Position numbers and translations under genes: made by a program
Notes under the pieces: model-generated
Told to the model about the DNA's origin: nothing
The model's database searches: none
Seen by the model: the letters and a program-made list of their open reading frames with translations, nothing else
Assembly (NCBI GenBank): GCA_900074745.1
Contig: LT598468.1
Coordinates: 1,178,001 to 1,242,000 of the forward strand
Length of the DNA: 64,000 nt
Reading direction: 5' to 3'
Origin: Lachancea mirantina
Lineage: Eukaryota > Ascomycota > Saccharomycetes > Saccharomycetales > Saccharomycetaceae
Part shown: positions 1 through 9,221 of the stretch, one piece after another
How positions within the stretch are numbered: position 1 is the stretch's first letter
How the letters are laid out: each line of letters opens with the position of its first letter

Positions 1-100
1 GCTTAAGTTTCAATGCACTTTTCTGAAACTATATTTCATCTCAACTTCAGTCGCCCTGGTTGTTTCAGAACAGCTTACCGACCAAAAAAGCCATGCTACG

Positions 101-1009
101 ATGATTGGTGAAAAACAAGCACTAATTTATAGTAAAGTGCTGGAGCTTAACTCCTCGGACTGTGTCGCTGCCATTTTCGAGACATTTGAGGGATTCGCAT
201 TGTATCAGTTCGTCAGTTTTTCGAAACTCGTCTCGAGCACAGACCTGCTGCTCCAAAGGAAGCACATTGAGCTCATCGAGAATTTAGCCTCTAAAGAAGA
301 GAGCGTTAAAATTGTCGCGAATTGTCTGACTGATGAGTTGGCTTCCAACTCATTCAAGAAGTATATTCAACTCAAGAACGACGGTTCGGCCCATTTCAAG
401 CCAATTTACGCCAATTTGCTCAAGATGGAACAGCCTAAGGTGGAAACAAAAAAAATTGCAATTCGCAGTCTAGAGTTGCTTATCAAAAGAGCATATCCGG
501 AAGCAGAAGCGCGAGAAGAGTCTCAAAACAAAAATTCCGGCTTAACGACTCAGAAAATGGAGGTGTCAGCTACGAACGCGCAGAAAAACAGTTTCAAATT
601 CAATGCGAACGCTTCCTCCTTTATCCCAAACGACAGCGGCCCTGCCCTGATCCAAAGACAGATTCCTGAGACCGACTCTCACGAATTCCTATCACAGGCC
701 CAACGACAAACGCTACGACCACCGAACAATAACTCCAATTACCGTTTGCCCTCAAATCGTAATTTTGCCACGGAACCCTCTCACTCAAACTATCAGCATG
801 TGAACTATGACCAAAAATTCTCGAAACAAATAGACCCTTCGAACTTGTGGAACAACAAACAATTGGGAGATCAAACACAGCAACATCGCAGTATTAATTC
901 TGCATCCGTTAACACCGGCAAAAACTATATCCTTAGTGGATTTAACTGGGCGTCGAACAACAGTAAACCCAAATCAGTCCACGTTGACATGTTCGACAAT
1001 CACTCCTGA
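101..1009 (+). CDS. Unrecognised 302-residue protein
   Basis: I do not recognise this protein. Residues 1-140 look folded and mostly helical, with alternating hydrophobic and charged stretches. The rest is low-complexity and rich in Asn, Gln and Ser, and is probably disordered. No membrane segment, signal peptide or catalytic motif is visible. The frame begins with a true ATG and ends at a TGA. A three-codon upstream ORF (ATG at 93-95) ends in the TGA that overlaps this start codon, so it might influence initiation. It lies 241 bp upstream of ENP2 on the same strand. A distant PCI/CSN7-like N-terminal fold crossed my mind but is not supported. Confidence 0.75.
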   Translation: MIGEKQALIYSKVLELNSSDCVAAIFETFEGFALYQFVSFSKLVSSTDLLLQRKHIELIENLASKEESVKIVANCLTDELASNSFKKYIQLKNDGSAHFKPIYANLLKMEQPKVETKKIAIRSLELLIKRAYPEAEAREESQNKNSGLTTQKMEVSATNAQKNSFKFNANASSFIPNDSGPALIQRQIPETDSHEFLSQAQRQTLRPPNNNSNYRLPSNRNFATEPSHSNYQHVNYDQKFSKQIDPSNLWNNKQLGDQTQQHRSINSASVNTGKNYILSGFNWASNNSKPKSVHVDMFDNHS

Positions 1010-1250
1010 AAGGTAACAAAAGAGTATAATAGTTTAGCTATCAATCTCCTAACCTTTGCTATCGATGGAGCGCTGAATCATCAACAAATGGTATACACTT
1101 TCGTTATCCCTCGCTGCTTTATCTGGTTTCTACCTAACGCTTTTCAGTTCAGAAAACTGAAGAAAAAAAAGTTCGAAAAAATTTGAAGCTCATCTCATCT
1201 CATCGCATCACACTTAAGCGCAGAGTACATATTAGTAAAAGGGCTAGCAA

Positions 1251-3350
1251 ATGGTTCTTAAGTCAACATCTGCTAGTGACGTACCCGTGTATCAAGTTTC
1301 GGGCTCAAATGTCTCGCGATCGCTTCCAGATTGGATTGCGAAGAAGAGAAAGAGATCCTTGAAGAATGACCTTGAATTCCAGAACAGAGTTGAGCTCATA
1401 CAGGATTTCGAATTCAGCGAAGCGTCTAATAGAATCAGATGTTCAGTGGACGGGAATTATGTGATGGCGACAGGCACATACAAGCCACAAATTCACGTCT
1501 ACGACTTCGCGAATTTGTCTCTCAAGTTCGAAAGGCACACAGATGCGGAAAATGTGGACTTTTTGATTCTTTCCGATGACTGGACGAAAAGTATCCATTT
1601 GCAAAATGACAGAAGCATACAGTTTCAAAATAAGGGAGGTCTCTACTACACAACAAGGATACCGAAGTTTGGACGCAGTCTGGCTTATAACAAGGTAAAC
1701 TGTAACCTTTACGTGGGGGCAAGCGGTGACGAGCTATACAGACTTAACCTGGAACATGGCAGGTTTCTCAACTCGTTCAAACTCGACTCAGAAGGAGTCA
1801 ACCATGTGTCTGTTGACGAGGTTAACGGGCTGACAGCAGTGGGTATGGAGACCAACGTGGTCGAATTTTGGGATTCCAGAGCGCGGTCAAGGATAGCAAA
1901 GTTACAACTTGAAAACAGCCTTGACAATTCCCCATTCCAAGTAACGTGCACCAGTTTCAAAAACGATGGTCTAAATTTTGCGTGCGGGACTTCCAATGGA
2001 TACTCATTTCTTTACGATCTTCGGACATCACAACCAAGTACCGTTAAAGACCAAGGCTATGGATTTGACATTAAGAAAATCATTTGGCTTGACTCAGTTG
2101 GCACTGGGGCATCGTCGGACAAAATCTTAACCTGCGACAAGCGGATAGCTAAAATTTGGAATAGAAGCGACGGAAGACCATACGCCTCGATGGAACCAAG
2201 TGTAGACATTAATGATATTGAGCATGTGCCCGGAACAGGGATGTTTTTCACCGCGAACGAGGGGATTCCAATGCATACCTACTACATACCAAATTTGGGA
2301 CCCGCTCCAAGGTGGTGTTCGTTCTTGGACTCGATTACAGAGGAGCTGGAGGAAAAACCAAGCGACACAGTGTATTCCAACTATAAGTTCATCACGCGCG
2401 AAGACGTTAAAAAACTGAACTTGACGCATTTGATTGGGTCTAAGGTGCTTCGGGCGTATATGCATGGTTTTTTCATTAATACGGAACTGTACGATAAGGT
2501 GTCGCTTATCGCCAATCCCAACTCTTACAGAGACGAGAGAGAAAGGGAAATCAAGCAGAGGATTGCCAAGGAGAGAGAATCGAGAATCCGTACATCTGGT
2601 GCTGTTCAAAAACCCAAAGTCAAAGTCAACAAGGAATTGGTTGACAGACTGTCGCAAAAACGTGGTGAAAAAGTTGCCGACAGTCTGCTCACCGATGACC
2701 GTTTTGCGGAGATGTTTGAAGATGAACAGTTCGCCGTTGACGAGGACAATTACGATTACAAGCAATTGAACCCTGTGAAGACTAGTAAAGAAACGGAAGA
2801 AGGCGCTCAGAAGAGAATTAGAGCTCTAACCGCGGCGGAAGAGTCTGACGAGGAAAGAATCAACTCAAGACGCGGCAACCAAGAATCAGAAGAGTCTGAG
2901 GACAGCTCGTCCGAAAACGAAGAAACTGGTGCTGAAAACTCCCTCAACGCTGTAGGAAAGCAACAAATTGCCAAACGCCAAGATGCCGCGCAACGCAGGA
3001 AGCAGCAGCGCGAAGAAGAGCGTAAATTCATGGCTCAAATGCGCGTGGGAATCGAAGACGGGAATGCGTTTAACGATGGCGGGTCAACGTCATTTGACAA
3101 GCAAGTTGCCAAAGCTCGTAAACAAGAGGCACAAGATAAAGCCCAGAAATCCATCGTTCGCCGCAATCTACGTGGCGAAGCTGAGCTATCTTTCATTCCT
3201 GCCAAGAAGACCAAGGGCCGCCATAAAACGAAGCCCCATGGTGATGATGATGATGCCACCGAATCTGAATCTCGTCGTGACAACGGAATCGCGAAGGCTA
3301 GGCTAGAGGGAAGACGGAGGGCAAGCAAAAACGTGTTCCGTGGAATGTAA
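1251..3350 (+). CDS. ENP2: Enp2/NOL10, nucleolar WD-repeat 40S biogenesis factor
   Basis: The protein is nearly colinear with S. cerevisiae Enp2 (699 versus about 707 residues), starting with the same MVLKSTSA. Enp2 is an essential nucleolar component of the SSU processome, needed for early pre-rRNA cleavages and 40S assembly. Residues 30-350 form a degenerate WD40 propeller. A NUC153-type motif (LTDDRFAEMFEDE) lies near residue 480. The C-terminal 200 residues are acidic or basic and low-complexity, ending in RRASKNVFRGM as in the yeast protein. In S. cerevisiae its neighbour is ECL1; here SEC9 lies between them, so one lineage has a rearrangement. Confidence 0.97.
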   Translation: MVLKSTSASDVPVYQVSGSNVSRSLPDWIAKKRKRSLKNDLEFQNRVELIQDFEFSEASNRIRCSVDGNYVMATGTYKPQIHVYDFANLSLKFERHTDAENVDFLILSDDWTKSIHLQNDRSIQFQNKGGLYYTTRIPKFGRSLAYNKVNCNLYVGASGDELYRLNLEHGRFLNSFKLDSEGVNHVSVDEVNGLTAVGMETNVVEFWDSRARSRIAKLQLENSLDNSPFQVTCTSFKNDGLNFACGTSNGYSFLYDLRTSQPSTVKDQGYGFDIKKIIWLDSVGTGASSDKILTCDKRIAKIWNRSDGRPYASMEPSVDINDIEHVPGTGMFFTANEGIPMHTYYIPNLGPAPRWCSFLDSITEELEEKPSDTVYSNYKFITREDVKKLNLTHLIGSKVLRAYMHGFFINTELYDKVSLIANPNSYRDEREREIKQRIAKERESRIRTSGAVQKPKVKVNKELVDRLSQKRGEKVADSLLTDDRFAEMFEDEQFAVDEDNYDYKQLNPVKTSKETEEGAQKRIRALTAAEESDEERINSRRGNQESEESEDSSSENEETGAENSLNAVGKQQIAKRQDAAQRRKQQREEERKFMAQMRVGIEDGNAFNDGGSTSFDKQVAKARKQEAQDKAQKSIVRRNLRGEAELSFIPAKKTKGRHKTKPHGDDDDATESESRRDNGIAKARLEGRRRASKNVFRGM

Positions 3351-3542
3351 GACGTTGCCAGCTGGAGAAAATAGACTTGTTAGTTAAAGTAGAACTATTG
3401 ACGTTTGGTCATGTTAAGTAGTTAAACTTGGTGATCTTTGGTGAAGTCATGTGATCTTTGCGAAATTATCTCCAAAACGATTTCTACAAGACTAACCCAA
3501 GTGAACTACTCTCTTAACAAGGCTTAAAGACAATCACGAAAG

Positions 3543-5546
3543 ATGGGGATAAAGAAGTTCTTCAAAATTAAACCTCCAGAGGAGGACACTGCTGAAGTTA
3601 ATCGTGAGACGCTAAATGAACTTGGCATACCAGTAAAAAATCCAAATAAGAAGAAAAAAGAGAAATTTGCAGCTTACGGAGCATTTGCCAAGGATCAGTC
3701 GAAGGACAAGTTCTTTGCTCCACCAGGCTACGAAAAGTTTGGCATGGCAGACAATGGTGACGCAAATTTAGAAGACTTGAATAAATCTGATGTGGACGCC
3801 GAGGCACAGGGCACAGGGTCCGAAAATGCATATATGGCAGCACCCAAAAAGAACGAATACGACCCGTATGCCAGTCACAACTACGGAGGAGCCATGAACA
3901 ATGCGAATCCGTATCAAAAGGGCTCTTCTTTTTCTGGTGGCGCTGAGCATTCGTCAGATCCGTTCGCAAAAGTTGGGTACAACGATACGTATCGCTCTGC
4001 GCCAGCTCCTACTCAAAATAGTTTCGATGCCAATATGGGACAATCACCACGCTATAACGCATACGGTGCAGCTCCGAATCTGGACACTAGCCAGAGAGGA
4101 TCGTATGATCAGGTGAGACAAGATGATCCATATAGTTCGACATCGGTTGGCCGCGATGGTCAAAAAGGACCATATGGAAATACGGGACAGCCTTCTCGAA
4201 GCAATCCATACGGTTCGAATTCGTCATCAGGGTCGCAAATAGAATCCTACGGGAACTCCAGACAAGCATCTTACCAAAGCCAGAGCAGGAGCAGCCCCTA
4301 CAATCCTTATGACCAAAACAATTTGTCTAATGGTACACCTGAAGCTCACGGGCAGACCAGCGCGAAAAGTGGCCAATCTAACCCGTATGCTTCGTACGCG
4401 GGCTCGGCCCAAGACCCATATTCTGGAGCGGGAAATTATGGGGCACCTTCTTCTACTCGCAGCAGAGGTGGGAATCCATATGCTGCATCAAATCGTAAGT
4501 CAAGTCAACAACCAGACAGGTCTGCCGCGGAGGCACAGGATCTTCAGCCACAGGGAAGACCCTCTTTAGATGCGTCCACTCTAAGGGATGACGAGAAATT
4601 CGATTTTGAAACCCCCACACGGGTCCAAACGCGCGCGACCGCTCTGGGAGAAGACGACATTGATCTCAACGCGCCACTTCAGGAAGACGGTGGGGATGAT
4701 CTGAATGAACCTATGCATGGAAGTTATGGCGACGAATTACAACAACTGCAACAACAGCAGCAATTCGCCGATACGTCTTTGGTACCTGAAAGAGGATTCC
4801 AAACCTTCGAGGATGTGCAGCGGGAAAATCAACTGAGACAACAACAAGAGGAGGACGAAGAAGTGGATGGAATCAAACAGGAAATTCGGTTTACTAAGCA
4901 GAGCTCTGTTGCGTCCACGAGAAACACTCTGAAAATGGCACAAGAGGCAGAAATGGCGGGAACCAATACGCTCGGAATGCTAGGACACCAAAGTGAAAAG
5001 CTGAATAACGTGGAGAGAAATCTGGACCTGATGCGGATGCAGAACCGGGTTGCAGAGGACAAAGTCGCGGAGTTGAAGAAGCTGAATCGGAACATTCTGG
5101 CGGTGCACGTCAGTAACCCGTTCAATTCCAAGCGCAGGCTGCGCGAAGCCGAAGATCGGATCCGTATGCAGCGGATAGAGGACAAAATGATTGAGCAACA
5201 AACGAACGGCCGGCTGCAGCAGTCGACGCAACGTATAGAGGGCGCGATGAATGGGGTGCACCAGGAGGGACGGAACATGACGCAGAGGTACCAAAACCAG
5301 GGCATTTTGGACCGTGCGCGGCGGTACCAATTTGAGAACGACGAAGAAGACGACGAGATGGAGGTGGAGATCGACCGGAACCTGGACAAAATCGGGCAGG
5401 TGGGCAACCGGCTGAAAAAACTGGCCCTCGCGACGGGAGACGAAATCGATGCACAACAGACACGTATAAAGAAGATTGAAAACGACACTGATGACATGGA
5501 CATCAAGATCCATCTGAACACGACGCGGCTCACGCATATTCGCTAG
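3543..5546 (+). CDS. SEC9: Sec9, SNAP-25-family plasma-membrane t-SNARE
   Basis: Sec9 provides two helices of the exocytic SNARE bundle, with Sso1/2 and Snc1/2, for secretory-vesicle fusion at the plasma membrane. The first 45 residues match S. cerevisiae Sec9 closely (MGIKKFFKIKPPEE). Residues 90-330 are a low-complexity tract with repeated NPY, PYG and SSG motifs, followed by a Gln-rich run near residue 400. The first SNARE helix lies at about residues 435-500, an NPF motif sits near 520, and the second SNARE helix is at about 605-667. There is no transmembrane segment, as expected for this family. Length is 667, against about 651 in S. cerevisiae. Confidence 0.97.
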   Translation: MGIKKFFKIKPPEEDTAEVNRETLNELGIPVKNPNKKKKEKFAAYGAFAKDQSKDKFFAPPGYEKFGMADNGDANLEDLNKSDVDAEAQGTGSENAYMAAPKKNEYDPYASHNYGGAMNNANPYQKGSSFSGGAEHSSDPFAKVGYNDTYRSAPAPTQNSFDANMGQSPRYNAYGAAPNLDTSQRGSYDQVRQDDPYSSTSVGRDGQKGPYGNTGQPSRSNPYGSNSSSGSQIESYGNSRQASYQSQSRSSPYNPYDQNNLSNGTPEAHGQTSAKSGQSNPYASYAGSAQDPYSGAGNYGAPSSTRSRGGNPYAASNRKSSQQPDRSAAEAQDLQPQGRPSLDASTLRDDEKFDFETPTRVQTRATALGEDDIDLNAPLQEDGGDDLNEPMHGSYGDELQQLQQQQQFADTSLVPERGFQTFEDVQRENQLRQQQEEDEEVDGIKQEIRFTKQSSVASTRNTLKMAQEAEMAGTNTLGMLGHQSEKLNNVERNLDLMRMQNRVAEDKVAELKKLNRNILAVHVSNPFNSKRRLREAEDRIRMQRIEDKMIEQQTNGRLQQSTQRIEGAMNGVHQEGRNMTQRYQNQGILDRARRYQFENDEEDDEMEVEIDRNLDKIGQVGNRLKKLALATGDEIDAQQTRIKKIENDTDDMDIKIHLNTTRLTHIR

Positions 5547-5662
5547 CCAGAGAATCGAGCAACGGTGGAAAATCTTTTAGAGCAACGTATATGTGGTAAG
5601 ATAGGTAACTAAGGGCGCAGAGCCAATGTGTATGCAAGAACTTGGGCTGATAAAAGACATGC

Positions 5663-5727
5663 ACTCCGCGGTCGCGGAGTAAAAAAAAACGTAAGGTGCT
5701 GATAGCGAGAGCCTGCGTAAGGCAGGC
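5663..5727. terminator. Hairpins between convergent SEC9 and ECL1
   Basis: Two small inverted repeats lie between the 3' ends of convergent SEC9 and ECL1. The first has 8-bp arms (ACTCCGCG at 5663-5670, CGCGGAGT at 5673-5680) with a 2-nt spacer, and nine A residues follow directly. The second has 6-bp arms (GCCTGC at 5711-5716, GCAGGC at 5722-5727). The sequence shows the repeats; a role in transcript ends is inference, because yeast Pol II termination does not normally need hairpins. Confidence 0.35.
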
Positions 5728-5806
5728 CTGATAACTGTAGCTTAATTGTAGCTGGAGTGTGCAAAGTAACGGTGCCATAAATTTATAAAGCGCGCGAGAA
5801 CGAGTC

Positions 5807-6166
5807 TCAGCTGCTCAGCCGCACGTTAAGCCAAAGCTTGTAATTATCTTCGGCCACGTGATCAAACGAAGCAAGCTCCGAGCCACGTGGTCTGTAGCTT
5901 TCGCTGCGAGGCAGCGAAAGCAACGTGGGGACCATGGACTCGTAGTCGAGCCGGAAATGCGCTTCGTCACGGGTCTCGGGCTCCGCGACGTCGTCGGCCC
6001 CGACGTCGAGCGGACACAGTTGCGGTGTCGAGACAAGGCTCTCGACCACGCTCTTCCGCCGGCCCGTCGTCGTGTCGTGTGATCGGCACTCCGATGAGCA
6101 GTACAGGTTCCCAGTGCGCTCGACAAGACGCTGGCACACTATGCAGTAGTCGTTAAATGCGGTCAT
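5807..6166 (-). CDS. ECL1: Ecl1-family small zinc-finger-like lifespan protein
   Basis: This 119-residue protein has the Ecl1-family N-terminus DYCIVCQRL...LYCSSECR, four cysteines in a compact zinc-binding arrangement, and a conserved C-terminal NYKLWLN. Ecl1-family proteins extend chronological lifespan in yeasts and respond to nutrient limitation. S. cerevisiae Ecl1 (YGR146C) is longer, about 211 residues, so the middle is shorter here. Its position between ENP2 and NAT2 orthologs agrees with YGR145-147. The coding sequence holds an unusually strong perfect hairpin at 5897-5921. Start is the ATG read from 6166. Confidence 0.85.
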   Translation of the reverse strand: MTAFNDYCIVCQRLVERTGNLYCSSECRSHDTTTGRRKSVVESLVSTPQLCPLDVGADDVAEPETRDEAHFRLDYESMVPTLLSLPRSESYRPRGSELASFDHVAEDNYKLWLNVRLSS

Positions 6167-6987
6167 GTGAATGTGTAGGTGTGTTCAACAATCCGGTTTA
6201 CAGTGCGATTGACAATGCCTTTGGCAAGGCCTTTGAGTTCGTCTTATATCTGCCCGCTTGGTTTTTCTGTTGAATTGTGGCAACGGCCGTGAAAAATTCT
6301 ATGAACTTCTCTTCACCTTTTGTTTCGTTGCGCGTGCCACCTGGTATGTACAGCGTGGTGATCCACGTTAAATACAGATCGTTCTAGGGCTGGATTCTGG
6401 GGCGAGAACCGCCTACTTACGGCGATGTGTGTTTTATATATTCGTATGCGTATGTATGGCACGCACCCTGTGTGGCCGCGTGCTCGGTGTCCCGCAAGGT
6501 CTCGCACGTTTCCGGCCTGATGCGCTTATTGCGCCTTTTACAAATTTATAAAAATATCTACTATGGTTGTCACATGCCACCAGCAAAATCGTGCCGCAAC
6601 GGAGGCCTGACCGGAGCGGCGGGCTGCGCGAAATGCGCATGCCAATGCGCATGGCATCGCGCAGCTATGAAACAGAAACGTGGCCAAAAGTGGCTTCAGA
6701 CAATAAGGGCTGTTGGCCGGGTGTTTGTTTCGTTTACTGAGGTGCGCACATGGGCGAGGTCGTTATTAGGTAATGCACGGGTTGTGCCGCATGTGCGGTG
6801 ACACGAAATGGAAGGGGAGGGTCATTATGTAAGCGGGCACGGCCAGAACCGGAGAAGGACGGGTCACGTGAGCGGGCCCGGAGTTCTCTCGCCTGCTATT
6901 GTACACTGGGTGAATGCGAGTCTATAATGAGGTAGGAAGCACTTACACGTGGCCCGGATGTTTCCCCGGATGTTTCCCCGGGCGCCC
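6167..6987. promoter_or_regulatory. ECL1 upstream region and MIG1 3' flank
   Basis: This 821-bp stretch holds the ECL1 promoter on one side and the MIG1 3' flank on the other. No gene is supported; the longer open frames are GC-rich chance frames without homology. Near the MIG1 stop, at 6953-6982, a 12-bp unit (CCCCGGATGTTT) is repeated in tandem. Read on the minus strand it gives two CCGGGG cores, one preceded by AAACAT, resembling Mig1 binding sites (SYGGGG with an A/T-rich 5' flank). Confidence 0.4.
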
Positions 6988-8394
6988 TCAGTTGGCCGGG
7001 AATTCAAGATCCAGACTGCGAATTGGCGGCAGCGTCTGAGAGGCGTCACTGACCCCCGGCTGGGAACTCGAGCGCGCGCTCGTCGGACTCCCCACACGCG
7101 GAGGCGACTGCAAGGGTGTGTATCTTGCGGACGGAGCTGCAGATACGGCCACATTGGGTCCGCCAGCCGCGTATCTGTCCAAGAAAGAGCCCGGCTGGGT
7201 GTCGCGCACAATCTGCAGTTTTTCGTTCAGTTCCTCCGGGAAATCCAGCACGGAGGATTGCGAAGACATCATCCCGGTTACCCCGGGCGGCTGCGCCATG
7301 GCCGCGATACTGACCAGGTTTGTAAACGAGCCCTGTTTCATGGACACCAGATTCGAGTGACTACCGCGTCTGCTCATAGTCGGGGTCGAAGTGCGCGACT
7401 TTTTGCGTGCGTGGCCCTGGTATTCGTCGGGGTCCTCGCTTCTTGCCAGCAGACTCGATATGCTCGTGAGTGACGTCGATGAGTTCAGCGGCCGCTGGTG
7501 TTGCAAATGCGCCAGCGACCGCGGCCTGGGCAGCACCACGGGTGTCGTCGTCTCGGGATGCTCTGCATAGTTGTAAATGGGAGACGATGCACCGCTACTG
7601 GGGCCACTGCTCATGGAGCCGTTCCCGGGGCCGTTCCCGTTTCCGCTAGTTTCGTTCAGCGGAGTCATGCGCTGTAGCGACGACAAGGCGTTAAGCTTGG
7701 GTCGCATCACGCCCGCGATTCCAGCACCGGACGCAAGATTCGCAGACGAATAATATGTACGAGGCATGGGCGGTGTTGACATCGAGCCTACCAGCGCACT
7801 TTTGATCTCTCCAAGGCTTTGGATCGACGGCAGCGACCTGACTGCAGGGATGGAATCCGAGACACTCCCGTGCAATGTCTGGTCAGGCGAGGGAAGCCCC
7901 AGCGCTGCGTTGACAAGCAGACCCATGTTTTTTTGGTTTCCCTTGACCGGTTGTAGCCCAGGACTACTCTCAAGCTCTGCTGTGTCCTCTTCGTCGTCTC
8001 CCAAGTGAAACGTCGCAGGTCCCCTTTTCACAGAACTCGTTCTGGAGTGTAAATCTTGAAACGCCATTGCTGGTGGCGTCGACGTTGTTGCTGTCGATGT
8101 TGCGGACGCGGATGCGCTGATCTCGCCCTTCTTCTTGCGACCCCGCTTACCCTTCGGATGTGTATTCATATGTGTACGTTTGTGTCGCGTCAGCTCGTCG
8201 CTACGGCTGAACCGCTTGCTACAGCCCGCGAAGTTGCACACATGCGGTTTTTCACCCGTGTGCGTTCGAATGTGCCTTGTCTGATGCTCCAGCCGGTGGA
8301 AAGCCCGCGAACAGATGGGACACACGTAAGGTCTGGGCGATTCGGGTCCTGAGTTCGGCAATCTTCGCTTTTTCTTGGTCTTGGCTTCTTCCAT
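6988..8394 (-). CDS. MIG1: Mig1-type C2H2 glucose repressor
   Basis: Mig1 is the nuclear DNA-binding repressor of glucose-repressed genes; it recruits Cyc8-Tup1 and is exported after Snf1 phosphorylation. Two adjacent C2H2 fingers occupy residues 21-76, with the family's finger helices ([24 protein letters not shown]) that recognise GGGG cores. The rest is Ser/Pro/Thr-rich. The last residues, [11 protein letters not shown], match the conserved C-terminal repression motif, and an earlier LPSIQSL resembles it. Length is 468, against 504 in S. cerevisiae. It sits divergently from HOP2, as at YGL035C/YGL033W. Several Mig paralogs exist in some yeasts; synteny supports Mig1. Confidence 0.93.
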   Translation of the reverse strand: MEEAKTKKKRRLPNSGPESPRPYVCPICSRAFHRLEHQTRHIRTHTGEKPHVCNFAGCSKRFSRSDELTRHKRTHMNTHPKGKRGRKKKGEISASASATSTATTSTPPAMAFQDLHSRTSSVKRGPATFHLGDDEEDTAELESSPGLQPVKGNQKNMGLLVNAALGLPSPDQTLHGSVSDSIPAVRSLPSIQSLGEIKSALVGSMSTPPMPRTYYSSANLASGAGIAGVMRPKLNALSSLQRMTPLNETSGNGNGPGNGSMSSGPSSGASSPIYNYAEHPETTTPVVLPRPRSLAHLQHQRPLNSSTSLTSISSLLARSEDPDEYQGHARKKSRTSTPTMSRRGSHSNLVSMKQGSFTNLVSIAAMAQPPGVTGMMSSQSSVLDFPEELNEKLQIVRDTQPGSFLDRYAAGGPNVAVSAAPSARYTPLQSPPRVGSPTSARSSSQPGVSDASQTLPPIRSLDLEFPAN

Positions 8395-9221
8395 GACCGT
8401 CCAAATGCCTCTGTTTAGCTCTAGTATATGCGGTTTGTTGGCCCGTTGAGTATCGCTCTCTTCTCTGTAATCTATTCCTTGCGAATGTCAATTTTTTTGA
8501 ATACCAAATCTGGGGTGAATATCACTTACCAAGAACCAAGTGATATGACTAGAAAGCCGCAATCGAAAAGAATATAATTCGCAATTTGATGCGCCTCAAA
8601 ACGCCACACTCTGCAGATTGGCCTACCAAGAGATGTGATGAGATTCGTTATGAGTCGCTTGTAGCAGTTCTAATCGCGGTAGCCATATACCGGGGTCGAC
8701 GTTAAAGATGCTGGGGGAACGCCAGATGAGGGCCTCACACAAATCACGTGACTCCACACAGACAAAACCGTCTGAAATGACAAGCCCCAAGAAGGGCACT
8801 TTAAATCACTTTGAGCGCTAATTCGTATGTCGCGATGGCCCTGTCAATAACTTTTCGTTTCTGGAGACAGTGGCCACGTGACTCTTCACAAAATCATCGC
8901 CCCTGAATCCTTGCCGCTGATGTACTTCTTTTGCGGCGAAGAGCACAATAACACGAGAACGCTCGTTGATCTTTTTTCGATACTGACTCTGTGAACTGTC
9001 TGCTCTGCCATATGTTTGGTACTTTTGACTGCCTCTCCTTGTTAGTGTTTTCCTAAGATCTGGTTTCCCAGTTTCCCTCTTGCAGCCCCCGAGATGTGGA
9101 GTTATCATGGCCTTGTTTTCTCTGGAGATGGCGAAAATCTGCCTTTATATGAGAAATGTTTTGAAAATTTAAGGGTTGTCTAGGTCAATAGCTCGGCGGT
9201 AAACACCAAACTCTAACGAAA
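8395..9221. promoter_or_regulatory. Divergent MIG1/HOP2 promoter region
   Basis: This is an 827-bp intergenic region between divergent genes, with no convincing ORF. It contains two CACGTGACT sites (near 8744 and 8873) of the Cbf1/E-box type. A TCGGCGGTA stretch at 9193-9201, about 20 bp before the HOP2 ATG, resembles the Ume6-bound URS1 element of early meiotic genes. Confidence 0.4.
9193..9201 (-). promoter_or_regulatory. URS1-like element before HOP2
   Basis: The bases TCGGCGGTA share the TCGGCGG core of URS1, the Ume6 site that represses early meiotic genes in vegetative cells. It is 21 bp upstream of the HOP2 ATG. The final bases differ from the usual core TCGGCGGCT, so this is a candidate only. 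Confidence 0.35.

Noticed and set aside
2127-2765. 212-residue frame opposite ENP2
   Set aside because: Antisense shadow of a strongly conserved gene, without homology.
4829-5537. Long minus-strand frames opposite SEC9
   Set aside because: Shadow frames of the SNARE coding region, made of low-complexity Ser/Arg/Leu text.
6427-6801. 124-residue frame between ECL1 and MIG1
   Set aside because: Cys/Arg-rich chance frame in GC-rich DNA; no family resemblance.
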